64,000 nt of DNA from assembly GCA_947503305.1 (NCBI GenBank), contig CANNDF010000002.1, positions 124,001-188,000 on the forward strand. Reading direction: 5' to 3'. Position 1 is the first letter of the stretch. Each line of letters opens with the position of its first letter. Shown here one piece after another: positions 42,663 to 50,854 of this stretch. The position numbers and the translations under genes are program-made. The stretch comes from an uncultured Dokdonia sp. Its GTDB lineage: Bacteria > Bacteroidota > Bacteroidia > Flavobacteriales > Flavobacteriaceae. Below the pieces are notes generated by a model. That model was not told the origin of the DNA. It saw nothing but the letters and a program-made list of their open reading frames with translations, and did no database searches.

Positions 42663-43925
42663 ATGTTTATATACTTACGCGTTCTCAATGAAAGTTTTCG
42701 TTTTGCAGTGAATGCATTACGCAATAATAAGCTTCGTACATTTCTCTCTCTTATGGGGGTAACGGTGGGCATATTTTCTATAATTGGGGTCTTGGCAGCA
42801 GTAGATTCTCTAGAAAAACAAATAAAGGGAAGCCTTTCTAATCTGGATCAAAGTATAATGATTGTATGTCATGTGTCTTTTGGTCCTACAGAAGTACCTC
42901 GATGGAAACGACAACAATTTCCATTAGTTAATTATGAGGATTATCAATATTTAGTACGTTCTCTTCCTAATTTAAAGGCAGCCTCATATACAATAAGTGT
43001 GCCTTCTCAAAAAGTGAGTTATGGAGATGAAGCTGTAGAAAGTGTCAATATAGATAATGCGACAGAAGGCCTCTATGAGATAGAGTCACTGGAGTTTGAA
43101 AATGGACGGTTTTTTAATGAGTTAGAATCTGCTACAGGAAGTAATGTAGCTGTGATTGGGTCTATATTGAGAGATCAGTTATTTGGGAAAGGGAATCAAG
43201 CAGTGGGGAAAAAAATAAAAATGCTCAGCCGTAAGTTTACGGTCATAGGGGTGTTAGAAAAACAGGGGCTGGGTGCCTTTGGGGACTCAAAAGATGAAGT
43301 AGCATTAATTCCTGTAAATGTGGTTCGTCGTATTTATGGAGATAATAATAGAAGTACGTTCCCTACTATAACATTACTTCCAGAATCAGGAACAGATACC
43401 GATGAATTTTATGCTGGAGCTCAACAAAGATTACGACAGTTAAGAGGCATAAAAGATGGGGAGTTGAGTAATTTTTTTGTGAATAAACTAAGTGGCTTCA
43501 CAGAGTTTATAGATAATATTATAAGCTTTTTAACAGGAGTAGGGTGGGCAATAGGAGCTTTTGCCTTATTAGTAGGAGGGTTTGGAATTGCAAATATTAT
43601 GTTTGTAAGCGTAAAAGAACGGACCAATCTTATAGGGATACAAAAAGCACTAGGAGCTAAAAGGCGTTTTATTCTTTTTCAGTTTCTTTTTGAATCTGTA
43701 CTCCTATCTATTTTTGGGGGACTCATAGGTCTATTTTTAGTATGGCTTATTGCAACAGCAATTAATTTTTCTGGAATTGCTGAAGACTTTGAGTTTATTT
43801 TATCTGCATCAAATGTTTTCTTAGGTCTTGCAACGACCTTTTTTATAGGAATCATCGCAGGAATAATTCCGGCTATTGGCGCTTCTCGTTTAGATCCTGT
43901 GGAGGCAATACGTACTGGGATGTAA
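42663..43925 (+). CDS. MacB/FtsX-type ABC transporter permease 1
   Basis: The 420-residue protein has one N-terminal helix (LRTFLSLMGVTVGIFSIIGVLAA), a periplasmic MacB core domain (about residues 45-260) and a C-terminal FtsX domain with three helices (FGIANIMFVSVKERTNLIGIQKALGAK). These permeases couple ATP use in the cytoplasm to work on lipoproteins or efflux partners outside. No ATPase gene is adjacent. A very similar gene follows. Confidence 0.9.
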   Translation: MFIYLRVLNESFRFAVNALRNNKLRTFLSLMGVTVGIFSIIGVLAAVDSLEKQIKGSLSNLDQSIMIVCHVSFGPTEVPRWKRQQFPLVNYEDYQYLVRSLPNLKAASYTISVPSQKVSYGDEAVESVNIDNATEGLYEIESLEFENGRFFNELESATGSNVAVIGSILRDQLFGKGNQAVGKKIKMLSRKFTVIGVLEKQGLGAFGDSKDEVALIPVNVVRRIYGDNNRSTFPTITLLPESGTDTDEFYAGAQQRLRQLRGIKDGELSNFFVNKLSGFTEFIDNIISFLTGVGWAIGAFALLVGGFGIANIMFVSVKERTNLIGIQKALGAKRRFILFQFLFESVLLSIFGGLIGLFLVWLIATAINFSGIAEDFEFILSASNVFLGLATTFFIGIIAGIIPAIGASRLDPVEAIRTGM

Positions 43926-44020
43926 TACACACAAATCAATTATATTCAAAATACATACTATATGTTGTAACATTTTGAGCGCATTTGCGTCTTATTTTTA
44001 TACGACTAAAAATTAAGGCA

Positions 44021-45277
44021 ATGCTTATATATCTACGTGTTCTTAGAGAAAGCTTTCGTTTTGCTATAAATGCTTTGCGTAATAACAAGCTTCGTACATT
44101 CTTATCACTTATGGGAGTAACGGTAGGTATCTTCTCAATAATTGGTGTTTTAGCAGCTGTAGATTCGTTAGAAAAAGAAATCAAAGGCAGTTTATCTTCA
44201 CTAGATCAAAGTACAATGATCTTGGCACATGTTTCTTTTGGTCCTACAGATATTCCTAGGTGGAAGAGAGAGCAGTTTCCACTAGTAGATTATGATGATT
44301 TTCAATTCTTAAATAGAAGTTTGCCTGATGTAAAGGCAATGTCTTATATCTTAAATGTCCCTTCTCAAACAATAAAATATGATGAAGAAGTTGTAGAAGA
44401 TGTAGGAATAGGAGCAACAACAGATGGATATTATGAGATAGAAGCTCTTAAATTTGAGGTAGGAAGATATTTTAATGAAGCCGAATCTGTAAGTGGTGCA
44501 AGCGTTATTGTGTTAGGAAATGAGATTAGAAATCAGCTTTTTGGAGAAGGGGTAAACCCTCTTGGGAAAAAAGTAAAGATGTACAGTCGTAAACTCACGG
44601 TAATAGGAGTTTTAGAAAAAGAAGGAGGAGGTCTTTTTGATGATTCAAAAGATGAAATTGTTTTGGTTCCTGTAAATCTTACACGAAAAATCTATGGAGA
44701 TAATAATAGATCTACTTTTCCTCAGATTGTACTATTACCAGAATCGGGTGTCGATGGCGATGAGTTTGTAGCTGTTGTTGAGCAAAAACTAAGAAATAGC
44801 AGAGGTCTTAAAACAGGAGAAGTAAGTAACTTTTTTGTAAATCAATTAAAAGGGTTTACAGATTTTATAGATAACATTATAGGGTTTTTGACAGGTGTAG
44901 GTTGGGGTATAGGAGGATTTGCGTTACTTGTAGGTGGTTTTGGGATTGCAAATATTATGTTTGTAAGTGTCAAAGAGCGTACTAACCTCATCGGGATACA
45001 AAAAGCACTAGGAGCAAAGAGTCGTTTTATTCTTTTTCAGTTCTTATTTGAGTCCATATTGCTTTCTATTTTTGGAGGACTTATAGGATTGTTTTTTGTA
45101 TGGGCGATAGCCACAGGCTTATCTGCCGCAGTAGATTCTTTTACGTTTGTGCTTTCTGCTAAGAATGTACTATTAGGTCTTTCTACTACCTTTTTTATAG
45201 GAATTGTTGCAGGGATTATCCCAGCAATAGGAGCTGCACGATTAGACCCTGTAGAGGCAATACGTACTGGAATGTAA
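44021..45277 (+). CDS. MacB/FtsX-type ABC transporter permease 2
   Basis: From the ATG at 44021 the protein has 418 residues and aligns end to end with its upstream neighbour without large gaps; most residues match, including LRNNKLRTFLSLMGVTVGIF and the whole FtsX domain. A TTG at 43985 gives a 12-residue extension that the neighbour lacks. The pair is a tandem duplication and may form a heterodimer. Confidence 0.9.
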   Translation: MLIYLRVLRESFRFAINALRNNKLRTFLSLMGVTVGIFSIIGVLAAVDSLEKEIKGSLSSLDQSTMILAHVSFGPTDIPRWKREQFPLVDYDDFQFLNRSLPDVKAMSYILNVPSQTIKYDEEVVEDVGIGATTDGYYEIEALKFEVGRYFNEAESVSGASVIVLGNEIRNQLFGEGVNPLGKKVKMYSRKLTVIGVLEKEGGGLFDDSKDEIVLVPVNLTRKIYGDNNRSTFPQIVLLPESGVDGDEFVAVVEQKLRNSRGLKTGEVSNFFVNQLKGFTDFIDNIIGFLTGVGWGIGGFALLVGGFGIANIMFVSVKERTNLIGIQKALGAKSRFILFQFLFESILLSIFGGLIGLFFVWAIATGLSAAVDSFTFVLSAKNVLLGLSTTFFIGIVAGIIPAIGAARLDPVEAIRTGM

Positions 45278-45297
45278 TTTATAAATGTATAGTTTAT

Positions 45298-45753
45298 TTA
45301 TAATAGTATAGCGACTTGCTCATTTACCCATTCTAAAAAGAACTCGTCGTCTTTTGTAAATGGATCTGGGGTATCAGAATCAATGTCTATCTGACCTATA
45401 TTTTTCCCGTTTTTAAATATAGGGACTACAATTTCACTTTTTACAGAAATACTACAAGCGATATAATTGTCTTGAGCAGCGACATCGGGGACTACAAAAT
45501 TTTCATTAGATACAGCGACTTGTCCGCAGATACCTTTACCAAAAGGGATTACTACATGATCTGTAGGAGTACCTACATAAGTTTCAAGATGTAGTGTTTG
45601 GGATTCATGATTTGCAAAGTAAAAACCAACCCAATTATAATAGGGTATAGATGAGCGTAGAGCTTCACATATATTTGTGAGTCTATCTTTTACAGGAGTC
45701 TCTGTATTTGAGATAATTGAGGTAACTTCTTTTTTTAAATCTTCAAAAGCCAT
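45298..45753 (-). CDS. Free methionine-(R)-sulfoxide reductase (GAF domain)
   Basis: A 151-residue single GAF domain. The signature cysteines are in GKGICGQVA and NYIACSISVKSEIVVPI, matching the fRMsr family (E. coli YebR/MsrC type), which reduces free methionine-R-sulfoxide using a disulfide relay. Also present are the WVGFYFA and IGQIDIDSDTPDPF segments of that family. Standing alone on the minus strand between two plus-strand units. Confidence 0.87.
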   Translation of the reverse strand: MAFEDLKKEVTSIISNTETPVKDRLTNICEALRSSIPYYNWVGFYFANHESQTLHLETYVGTPTDHVVIPFGKGICGQVAVSNENFVVPDVAAQDNYIACSISVKSEIVVPIFKNGKNIGQIDIDSDTPDPFTKDDEFFLEWVNEQVAILL

Positions 45754-45789
45754 TTTTTAATGTATTTTTAGGGCGTAAACATCAAGAGG

Positions 45790-46335
45790 TTGCAAAAGTT
45801 AATTAGCAAATATAAGTCGGTATTACGTTTTATCCTTACGTTTTTGGGGAGTTATTTAGTATTTGTTTTTGGATACAATATGTTTCTTAAATACGGTGCT
45901 AGTGAAACGTATTATCCAGATGTTATTACACATACAGTTGCTAAGCAAAGTGAAGCCATTATCAATACATTTGGGTATGATATGAGTGTTGTGCCAAGTA
46001 AAGTAGAACCTGCAATGAATCTTATGATAGGCGAGACCGTATTGGCACGTGTTGTAGAAGGCTGTAATGCAGTGAGTGTTATATTACTTTTTGTGGCTTT
46101 TATGCTTGCTTTCTTTGAAGGTAAAAAACGCACATTGCTTTTTATTTTTGGAGGTGTTGCTTTGATTTATGGAATGAATGTACTACGTATTGCATTATTA
46201 ACTATTGGTATTTATGAATACCCTGAATATACAGAGCTTTTACATGGTACAATTTTTCCGGCAGTGATTTATGGTACTGTGTTTTTACTTTGGCTAGGTT
46301 GGATTAGATCTTATAAAAAACATCCTATATCTTGA
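45790..46335 (+). CDS. xrtF: Exosortase family protein XrtF
   Basis: A 181-residue membrane protein with about five helices. The catalytic Cys is in VVEGCNAVSV, the Arg in MNVLRIALL and the His in LLHGTIFPAVIYG, the exosortase triad. It is a transpeptidase-like enzyme thought to process proteins with a C-terminal sorting signal. No ATG exists before residue 31 and a stop precedes the frame at 45769, so the start is TTG at 45790. It overlaps the next gene by four bases (TTGA). Confidence 0.9.
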   Translation: MQKLISKYKSVLRFILTFLGSYLVFVFGYNMFLKYGASETYYPDVITHTVAKQSEAIINTFGYDMSVVPSKVEPAMNLMIGETVLARVVEGCNAVSVILLFVAFMLAFFEGKKRTLLFIFGGVALIYGMNVLRIALLTIGIYEYPEYTELLHGTIFPAVIYGTVFLLWLGWIRSYKKHPIS

Positions 46336-46763
46336 AAGGTCTGCTACGCATATTGGTTGTTTTATTATGTTTTGTGGGATTTGTTATGATTCGCTTTCGC
46401 GAAAGCGAACTCTTCTACGACCCTCTCATTACTTTTTTTAAAGGAAACTATAGGAATTTACCATTGCCAGAGATGGATCAAGGAAAATTAATGCTCCATC
46501 TCTTTTTTCGTTATATACTTAATACTGGGCTATCCCTTATTGTCTTATGGGTAGCCTTTAGAGAGAAAGGGATCATCACGTTTGCGTCTATATTTTATAG
46601 TATTGTATTTGTCCTTCTTATCATAGTATTAAATGTGTTGTTTGCAACGCAGGATATAGGAGAATACCTTCCTGTTTTCTACGTGAGACGTTTCTTAATT
46701 CAACCTATTTTACTATTTATATTATTACCTGCTTTTTATTATTATCGTAAGGTCAATTCTTAG
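46332..46763 (+). CDS. Exosortase F system-associated membrane protein
   Basis: A 143-residue protein with about four helices, recognisable as the XrtF partner by position and by the segments GNYRNLPLPEM and FYVRRFLIQPILLFILLP. It starts with TTG overlapping the xrtF stop, so it is translationally coupled. A 20-bp palindrome (46390-46409) inside the gene is read as RFRESE, right after the first membrane helix. Confidence 0.85.
   Translation: MKGLLRILVVLLCFVGFVMIRFRESELFYDPLITFFKGNYRNLPLPEMDQGKLMLHLFFRYILNTGLSLIVLWVAFREKGIITFASIFYSIVFVLLIIVLNVLFATQDIGEYLPVFYVRRFLIQPILLFILLPAFYYYRKVNS
46390..46409. repeat. Dispersed palindrome inside the XrtF partner gene
   Basis: TTCGCTTTCGCGAAAGCGAA, identical to the copy in mvaA at 7261-7280 and in the same reading frame (IRFRESEL in both proteins). 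Confidence 0.95.
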
Positions 46764-46771
46764 CTGGGTTG

Positions 46772-46779
46772 TATCTTTG
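46772..46779 (+). promoter_or_regulatory. Possible -7 box of the DUF3347 gene
   Basis: TATCTTTG fits TAnnTTTG and lies 18 bases before the ATG at 46798. A clear -33 element is not seen. Confidence 0.4.
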
Positions 46780-46797
46780 TATTTTAAAAAGTTGACC

Positions 46798-47349
46798 ATG
46801 AAAAAGTACCTATTAATACTAGTAGTTATCACTATGTTTTCTTGTAAAGAAAACACTTCAGAAATAAAAACCGCACCCTCTCAAAGTACTACTGAAGTTG
46901 AAGTGACAGGTACAGATCTTAATCATACAAGTTCAAAAGTAGATGTGGTTTTTAAAGATCAAACATTTACTGCTGTGTACCATGCTTATCTACATTTAAA
47001 AGGGAGTCTTGTAAATACAGATGCTATAAAAGCACAGGAGACGGCGAAGATACTGCAGACTAAAGTAAGAGCAAATGATACTATAGGAAACTTAGTCAAA
47101 ACACTTGAAATTATAAGCAACAGTAGTGATGTAAAAGCACAGCGTGTTGCTTTTGAAAAAGTAACAGCAGCTATAGAAACACTAGTTGATCAAAATGTAA
47201 TTATTTCGGGGGCGATCTATAAGCAGTATTGCCCTATGGCATTCAATGGAAAAGGCGCTTATTGGTTATCAGACTCTAATGAAGTGCGTAATCCATATTT
47301 TGGCGACCAGATGCTTAGATGTGGTGTCGTAGAAGAAGAGATAAAATAG
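46798..47349 (+). CDS. DUF3347 lipoprotein
   Basis: From the ATG at 46798 the protein has 183 residues, a lipoprotein signal (MKKYLLILVVITMFSC) and a DUF3347 domain ending in QYCPMAFNGKGAYWLSDS and MLRCGVVEE. The conserved Cys, Met and Cys residues suggest binding of a soft metal such as copper; DUF3347 domains are often fused to or beside copper-efflux proteins. Here it stands behind the exosortase pair, with no metal genes near. Confidence 0.88.
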   Translation: MKKYLLILVVITMFSCKENTSEIKTAPSQSTTEVEVTGTDLNHTSSKVDVVFKDQTFTAVYHAYLHLKGSLVNTDAIKAQETAKILQTKVRANDTIGNLVKTLEIISNSSDVKAQRVAFEKVTAAIETLVDQNVIISGAIYKQYCPMAFNGKGAYWLSDSNEVRNPYFGDQMLRCGVVEEEIK

Positions 47350-47386
47350 CACCTATTTAAGATACTTTTATAGCGACAATAGATCG

Positions 47387-47403
47387 CCTTCCACTAAGGA
47401 AGG
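47387..47403. repeat. Short inverted repeat in a 174-base gap
   Basis: CCTTCC-ACTAA-GGAAGG in the space between the DUF3347 gene and the next small gene. It has no T-run. Nothing else is recognised in 47350-47523 beyond a TATATTTG (-7-like) at 47517. Confidence 0.4.
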
Positions 47404-47523
47404 GAAATACCAGAGTTTAAGCGTCGGTTTTGAAATCGTCACGCCTTTGCTTCAAGACCTTGATGGAGTACAGTTACAAACAAATGAAAGTGTAACAGTA
47501 GGCTTTTACGTTTTTATATATTT

Positions 47524-47748
47524 GTGATTGTGAAGAAACAAAAGGTAACATTATTTCAGATCATTACTATTGCAATGATTGTTATGTATTTGATTTGGGA
47601 ACGTAATATCCAAATATACTTGAGTGAACATGGGCTTGAGAATACCTATGATACTCGTAAAGATTTAGTAGTGATTATACCTATACTACTGATTATGATT
47701 ATAATCTCTTTAAAGCAGAGATTTAAGAAAAATAAGAATACAGATTAA
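47524..47748 (+). CDS. Small two-helix membrane protein
   Basis: Up to 74 residues with two hydrophobic segments (about residues 10-24 and 46-62) and a basic tail KQRFKKNKN. The start is doubtful: GTG at 47524 overlaps a possible -7 box (47517-47524), GTG at 47530 is another option, and the first ATG is at 47575. Function unknown. Confidence 0.5.
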   Translation: MIVKKQKVTLFQIITIAMIVMYLIWERNIQIYLSEHGLENTYDTRKDLVVIIPILLIMIIISLKQRFKKNKNTD

Positions 47749-48911
47749 TTCATTTCTGAAATCTCACGGAATAATGTCGCCCAGTTTATAGCCCCAAATT
47801 TATCTCCCAATCGTATGATTACGATATTTTTTTCGGGATTTATATACATAAACTGACCTAAAACACCTCTTGCCTGGTAATCTACATCTGGAGCATATGC
47901 AGGTTGTAAAGTAGTACTTTCGGAAGTACGCATAGCGAGTAGTTGTTGCGTTGAAATATTGCGCCACCAATGATGAGAATATATATAATTACTGGTCTCA
48001 TCTGTAAAAGATGTCGTTTTATCTACCCATGATTCGGGGATAATTTGTGTGCCATTCCAGTTTCCTCGGTTAAGATATAATCTTGCAAATTTTGCATAAT
48101 CTCTAGTTCTGGCATTGAGACAACAAAAAGCTTTTGCTGTTTGATTTTTTTTACTATCAATATTCCATGAAGCATTGTATTCCATACCCAATGGTTTCCA
48201 TATCTTTTCTTGAAAATAGAGATGTAAAGGTTGTCCGGTAGCGCTCTCCAGAGCAAGACTTAATAATTGAGTATTACCGCTTATATATTTCCAAGAAGTT
48301 CCAGGTTCTTTAGTTACTTTTAGTTTTTTTACAAATTTCTTAAGATTTGTACCATAGTAGAATTTTGCAACTTCACCAAAAGGATTAAAATATCCTTCAC
48401 TGAATTTTACTCCCGATTGCATATTGATAATATGTGATATGGTTACAGGATCAAATGAAGTGTCAAGTTCTGGTAAGTAGTCACGTATAGGGTCATCTAG
48501 AGAGGAGATATGTCCTTCTTCTATTGCAATGCCTATAAGAGCAGATATAAATGATTTTGATACAGAAAAAGAAGGATGATCTGTAGCTTTTGTATACCCG
48601 TCAAAATAATTTTCATAAAGGATCTGATCATCTTTTACAACCAGAAAAGCTGTTGTTTTACTTTTGACAAGCGCATCTTTAAAAGAAAATTGCTTTCCTT
48701 TTTTTGTTGTAATAAATTCTGGGACAGTTGTTTCCTGAGGCGCAATAGGTTCTTTAAAGTAAAACGTAGATCCTCCTTTTTCAATAGGAACTTGTTCAAA
48801 TTTATTTAAATCACCAGTATCGGCAAAGTTCCAGTAGAAAAATCGCCCTACATGGCAAGAATTTAAAGAAAGTGCTAAGAATAAAACAATCGTATATTTT
48901 ATATATTTCAT
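47745..48911 (-). CDS. Serine hydrolase, class C beta-lactamase family
   Basis: A 388-residue protein with a lipoprotein signal (ALSLNSC) and a penicillin-binding-like domain. The nucleophile Ser lies in FSVSKSF (SxxK) and the second-motif Tyr in YISGNTQLL. Relatives act as esterases or D-amino-acid peptidases rather than true beta-lactamases. It converges on the small gene at 47524, overlapping its last four bases. Confidence 0.87.
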   Translation of the reverse strand: MKYIKYTIVLFLALSLNSCHVGRFFYWNFADTGDLNKFEQVPIEKGGSTFYFKEPIAPQETTVPEFITTKKGKQFSFKDALVKSKTTAFLVVKDDQILYENYFDGYTKATDHPSFSVSKSFISALIGIAIEEGHISSLDDPIRDYLPELDTSFDPVTISHIINMQSGVKFSEGYFNPFGEVAKFYYGTNLKKFVKKLKVTKEPGTSWKYISGNTQLLSLALESATGQPLHLYFQEKIWKPLGMEYNASWNIDSKKNQTAKAFCCLNARTRDYAKFARLYLNRGNWNGTQIIPESWVDKTTSFTDETSNYIYSHHWWRNISTQQLLAMRTSESTTLQPAYAPDVDYQARGVLGQFMYINPEKNIVIIRLGDKFGAINWATLFREISEMN

Positions 48912-49016
48912 AAGAGGGGGATATCAAGATATTAGATACAGTAGTAACAAAATCTTTAATAAGATAGTATGTAATATTTAAAAATACTTACAGATAATGT
49001 AGTATGCAATTTGTAT

Positions 49017-49030
49017 GCTTTTGCAAAAGC
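49017..49030. repeat. Palindrome variant GCTTTTGCAAAAGC
   Basis: A perfect 14-bp palindrome that differs from the main repeat by C-G to T-A changes on both sides of the centre. It lies between the serine hydrolase and redoxin genes. Confidence 0.65.
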
Positions 49031-49058
49031 GCATGTCTACTCCCCAAAAGGATTGAAA

Positions 49059-50798
49059 TTAATCGGCTATTGTATAGTTTACAAGGCCCATAAACATTTC
49101 GTCACTACTCTGATATCCAAAAATTATTTCTTTAGAAGGATCAGGATTTAATGGATTTTGAAAGGAATTGTCAAACACTCCCTCAGCGCGTATGATAGTC
49201 CCTTTAGGCAAACGTATAGGCTCTGTATAATTATAAACTAACTGCCAATTAAAGTTGAAATCCGGTACCGAGATTAAATCTATAATTTCTCCATCGGGTT
49301 TAGTAGCTGTAATTTTCATTTGCTTTCCTCTAAAATGCATATGTGGGAATATACTGTGTACATATACATCTTCTGTGATTCTGTCTTCTGCAATAGCAGG
49401 AGTATATTGTTTATAGGGTTTTATTTTAAAGTCATCAGAAAAAACACCTAATGAAAAATATTGCTTATCTGGTTTTTCTTTATGATAATACAAATGAATT
49501 TTGGTAACATCTTCTTCTTCTTTACCGGTTGTTACATAATGGGTTTGTAATATCAATGCATTGTCTTTGTCAATAAAAATACCAGAATCTTCAGGGAAAA
49601 TAGTAGATTTTGATGTGCCGCTAGCGACAACAGCAATAAGATTATCGATCCATTGTCTTTCTGGGCGGTCTACTACAAGTCTAGGCTTTGAAGTGCTAGC
49701 CAGAGTAGAGTGATGAACTGTTTTAGGATTCCCTGGGACTATCGTTACACCAGCTAACCATTTTCCTTCGGGAAGGTCCAGTTGTATTTTTTGATGTCTG
49801 TAATCTATAAGTCCTGTTGCTGGGATGATTTCTTTTTGAAGTACGATGGTAGTATCTGGGATCATCGCAGTTTCTGGAATCAATGCAGTTTCTGGAGTTA
49901 ATTCTTGTAATGGGTCATCTCCATCTCCATAAGTCATCCCTTGCTTTATCCAGTTTACAATCTTTCTGCGGTCTGTTTCAGAAAGGGCAAATGAATTATC
50001 AAAAGAACCTATTGTAGGATCTGCTTTCCATGGAGGCATACGCTGACTGATCATTACTTGTTCTATCATTGCAGACCAACCTACTGTTTTTTTATAATCC
50101 GTCATAGACCAAGGCGCTACTCCTCCATCTACATGACAACGGACACAATGGTTGGTAAGTATAGGTGCAATATCTTTGGTAAATGTAAGCGTATCTTTTT
50201 CGATAGTATGGCGTCGGGTGACTTTACATCCGCGTGTCATTTGTTGTTTGCTTATAGGCGCTTGATTTGTGATAATAGCATCTAATGCATCTCTTAAATA
50301 TGTTTCGGAAGGGGTTGATTTTTGCGTCTCATAATCCAAACGATTATTTAAAGGGCCTCTAAATATAATCTCGCGAGATACAGGATGTAAAACAATAGCT
50401 TCGGCCGTAATAGTAATGTCCAAAGCATCTGCAATAAGTTGTGCATTGTCATGGAGGACAGGGACTTCAAAGGTATACTCATGGGCTTCTTTAGATACAG
50501 TAGGTCTAGAATCCTGCATATTGCTGTTTATCATAAAGAACGTAATTCCTTTGGACTGATAATCATCTACAATATCATGAAAGTCTTTGAGAGCATTGCG
50601 TACAATAGGGCATCCATTACCTTGGACAAATAAGACAATAGCTTTACTATCATTATAAGTAGATAGTCTATGGAACCCGCCTTGTGCATCATATAATGCA
50701 TAGTCATTAACTCTTCCATCTGGAATAGCAACAGGGACATCTTTACAAGAAGTAAAGACAGTAATACAAATGACTATATATAAAAGCTTCTTTATCAC
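49059..50798 (-). CDS. Redoxin / cytochrome c / copper monooxygenase-like fusion lipoprotein
   Basis: The 579-residue protein joins three modules. After a lipoprotein signal (VFTSC), a peroxiredoxin-like domain (residues 25-190) has one cysteine in GNGCPIVRNA. A cytochrome c-like segment follows with the haem motif CVRCH (about residue 218). A repeated linker (PETALIPETAMIPDTT) leads to a domain with histidine pairs VHHSTL, QTHYVTT and FPHMHFRGK, like copper type II monooxygenases. It probably does redox chemistry at the cell surface. Substrate unknown. Confidence 0.82.
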   Translation of the reverse strand: MIKKLLYIVICITVFTSCKDVPVAIPDGRVNDYALYDAQGGFHRLSTYNDSKAIVLFVQGNGCPIVRNALKDFHDIVDDYQSKGITFFMINSNMQDSRPTVSKEAHEYTFEVPVLHDNAQLIADALDITITAEAIVLHPVSREIIFRGPLNNRLDYETQKSTPSETYLRDALDAIITNQAPISKQQMTRGCKVTRRHTIEKDTLTFTKDIAPILTNHCVRCHVDGGVAPWSMTDYKKTVGWSAMIEQVMISQRMPPWKADPTIGSFDNSFALSETDRRKIVNWIKQGMTYGDGDDPLQELTPETALIPETAMIPDTTIVLQKEIIPATGLIDYRHQKIQLDLPEGKWLAGVTIVPGNPKTVHHSTLASTSKPRLVVDRPERQWIDNLIAVVASGTSKSTIFPEDSGIFIDKDNALILQTHYVTTGKEEEDVTKIHLYYHKEKPDKQYFSLGVFSDDFKIKPYKQYTPAIAEDRITEDVYVHSIFPHMHFRGKQMKITATKPDGEIIDLISVPDFNFNWQLVYNYTEPIRLPKGTIIRAEGVFDNSFQNPLNPDPSKEIIFGYQSSDEMFMGLVNYTIAD

Positions 50799-50854
50799 AA
50801 GACTGCAAAAATAAGTAAAATCACTACGAGTATCTGCTTAAAAATAATGTGATA

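Noticed and set aside
44052-44062. GAAAGCTTTCG in the second MacB-like permease gene
   Set aside because: It resembles the dispersed palindrome in half-sites, but the order of the arms is reversed and the first permease has nearly the same coding sequence without it.
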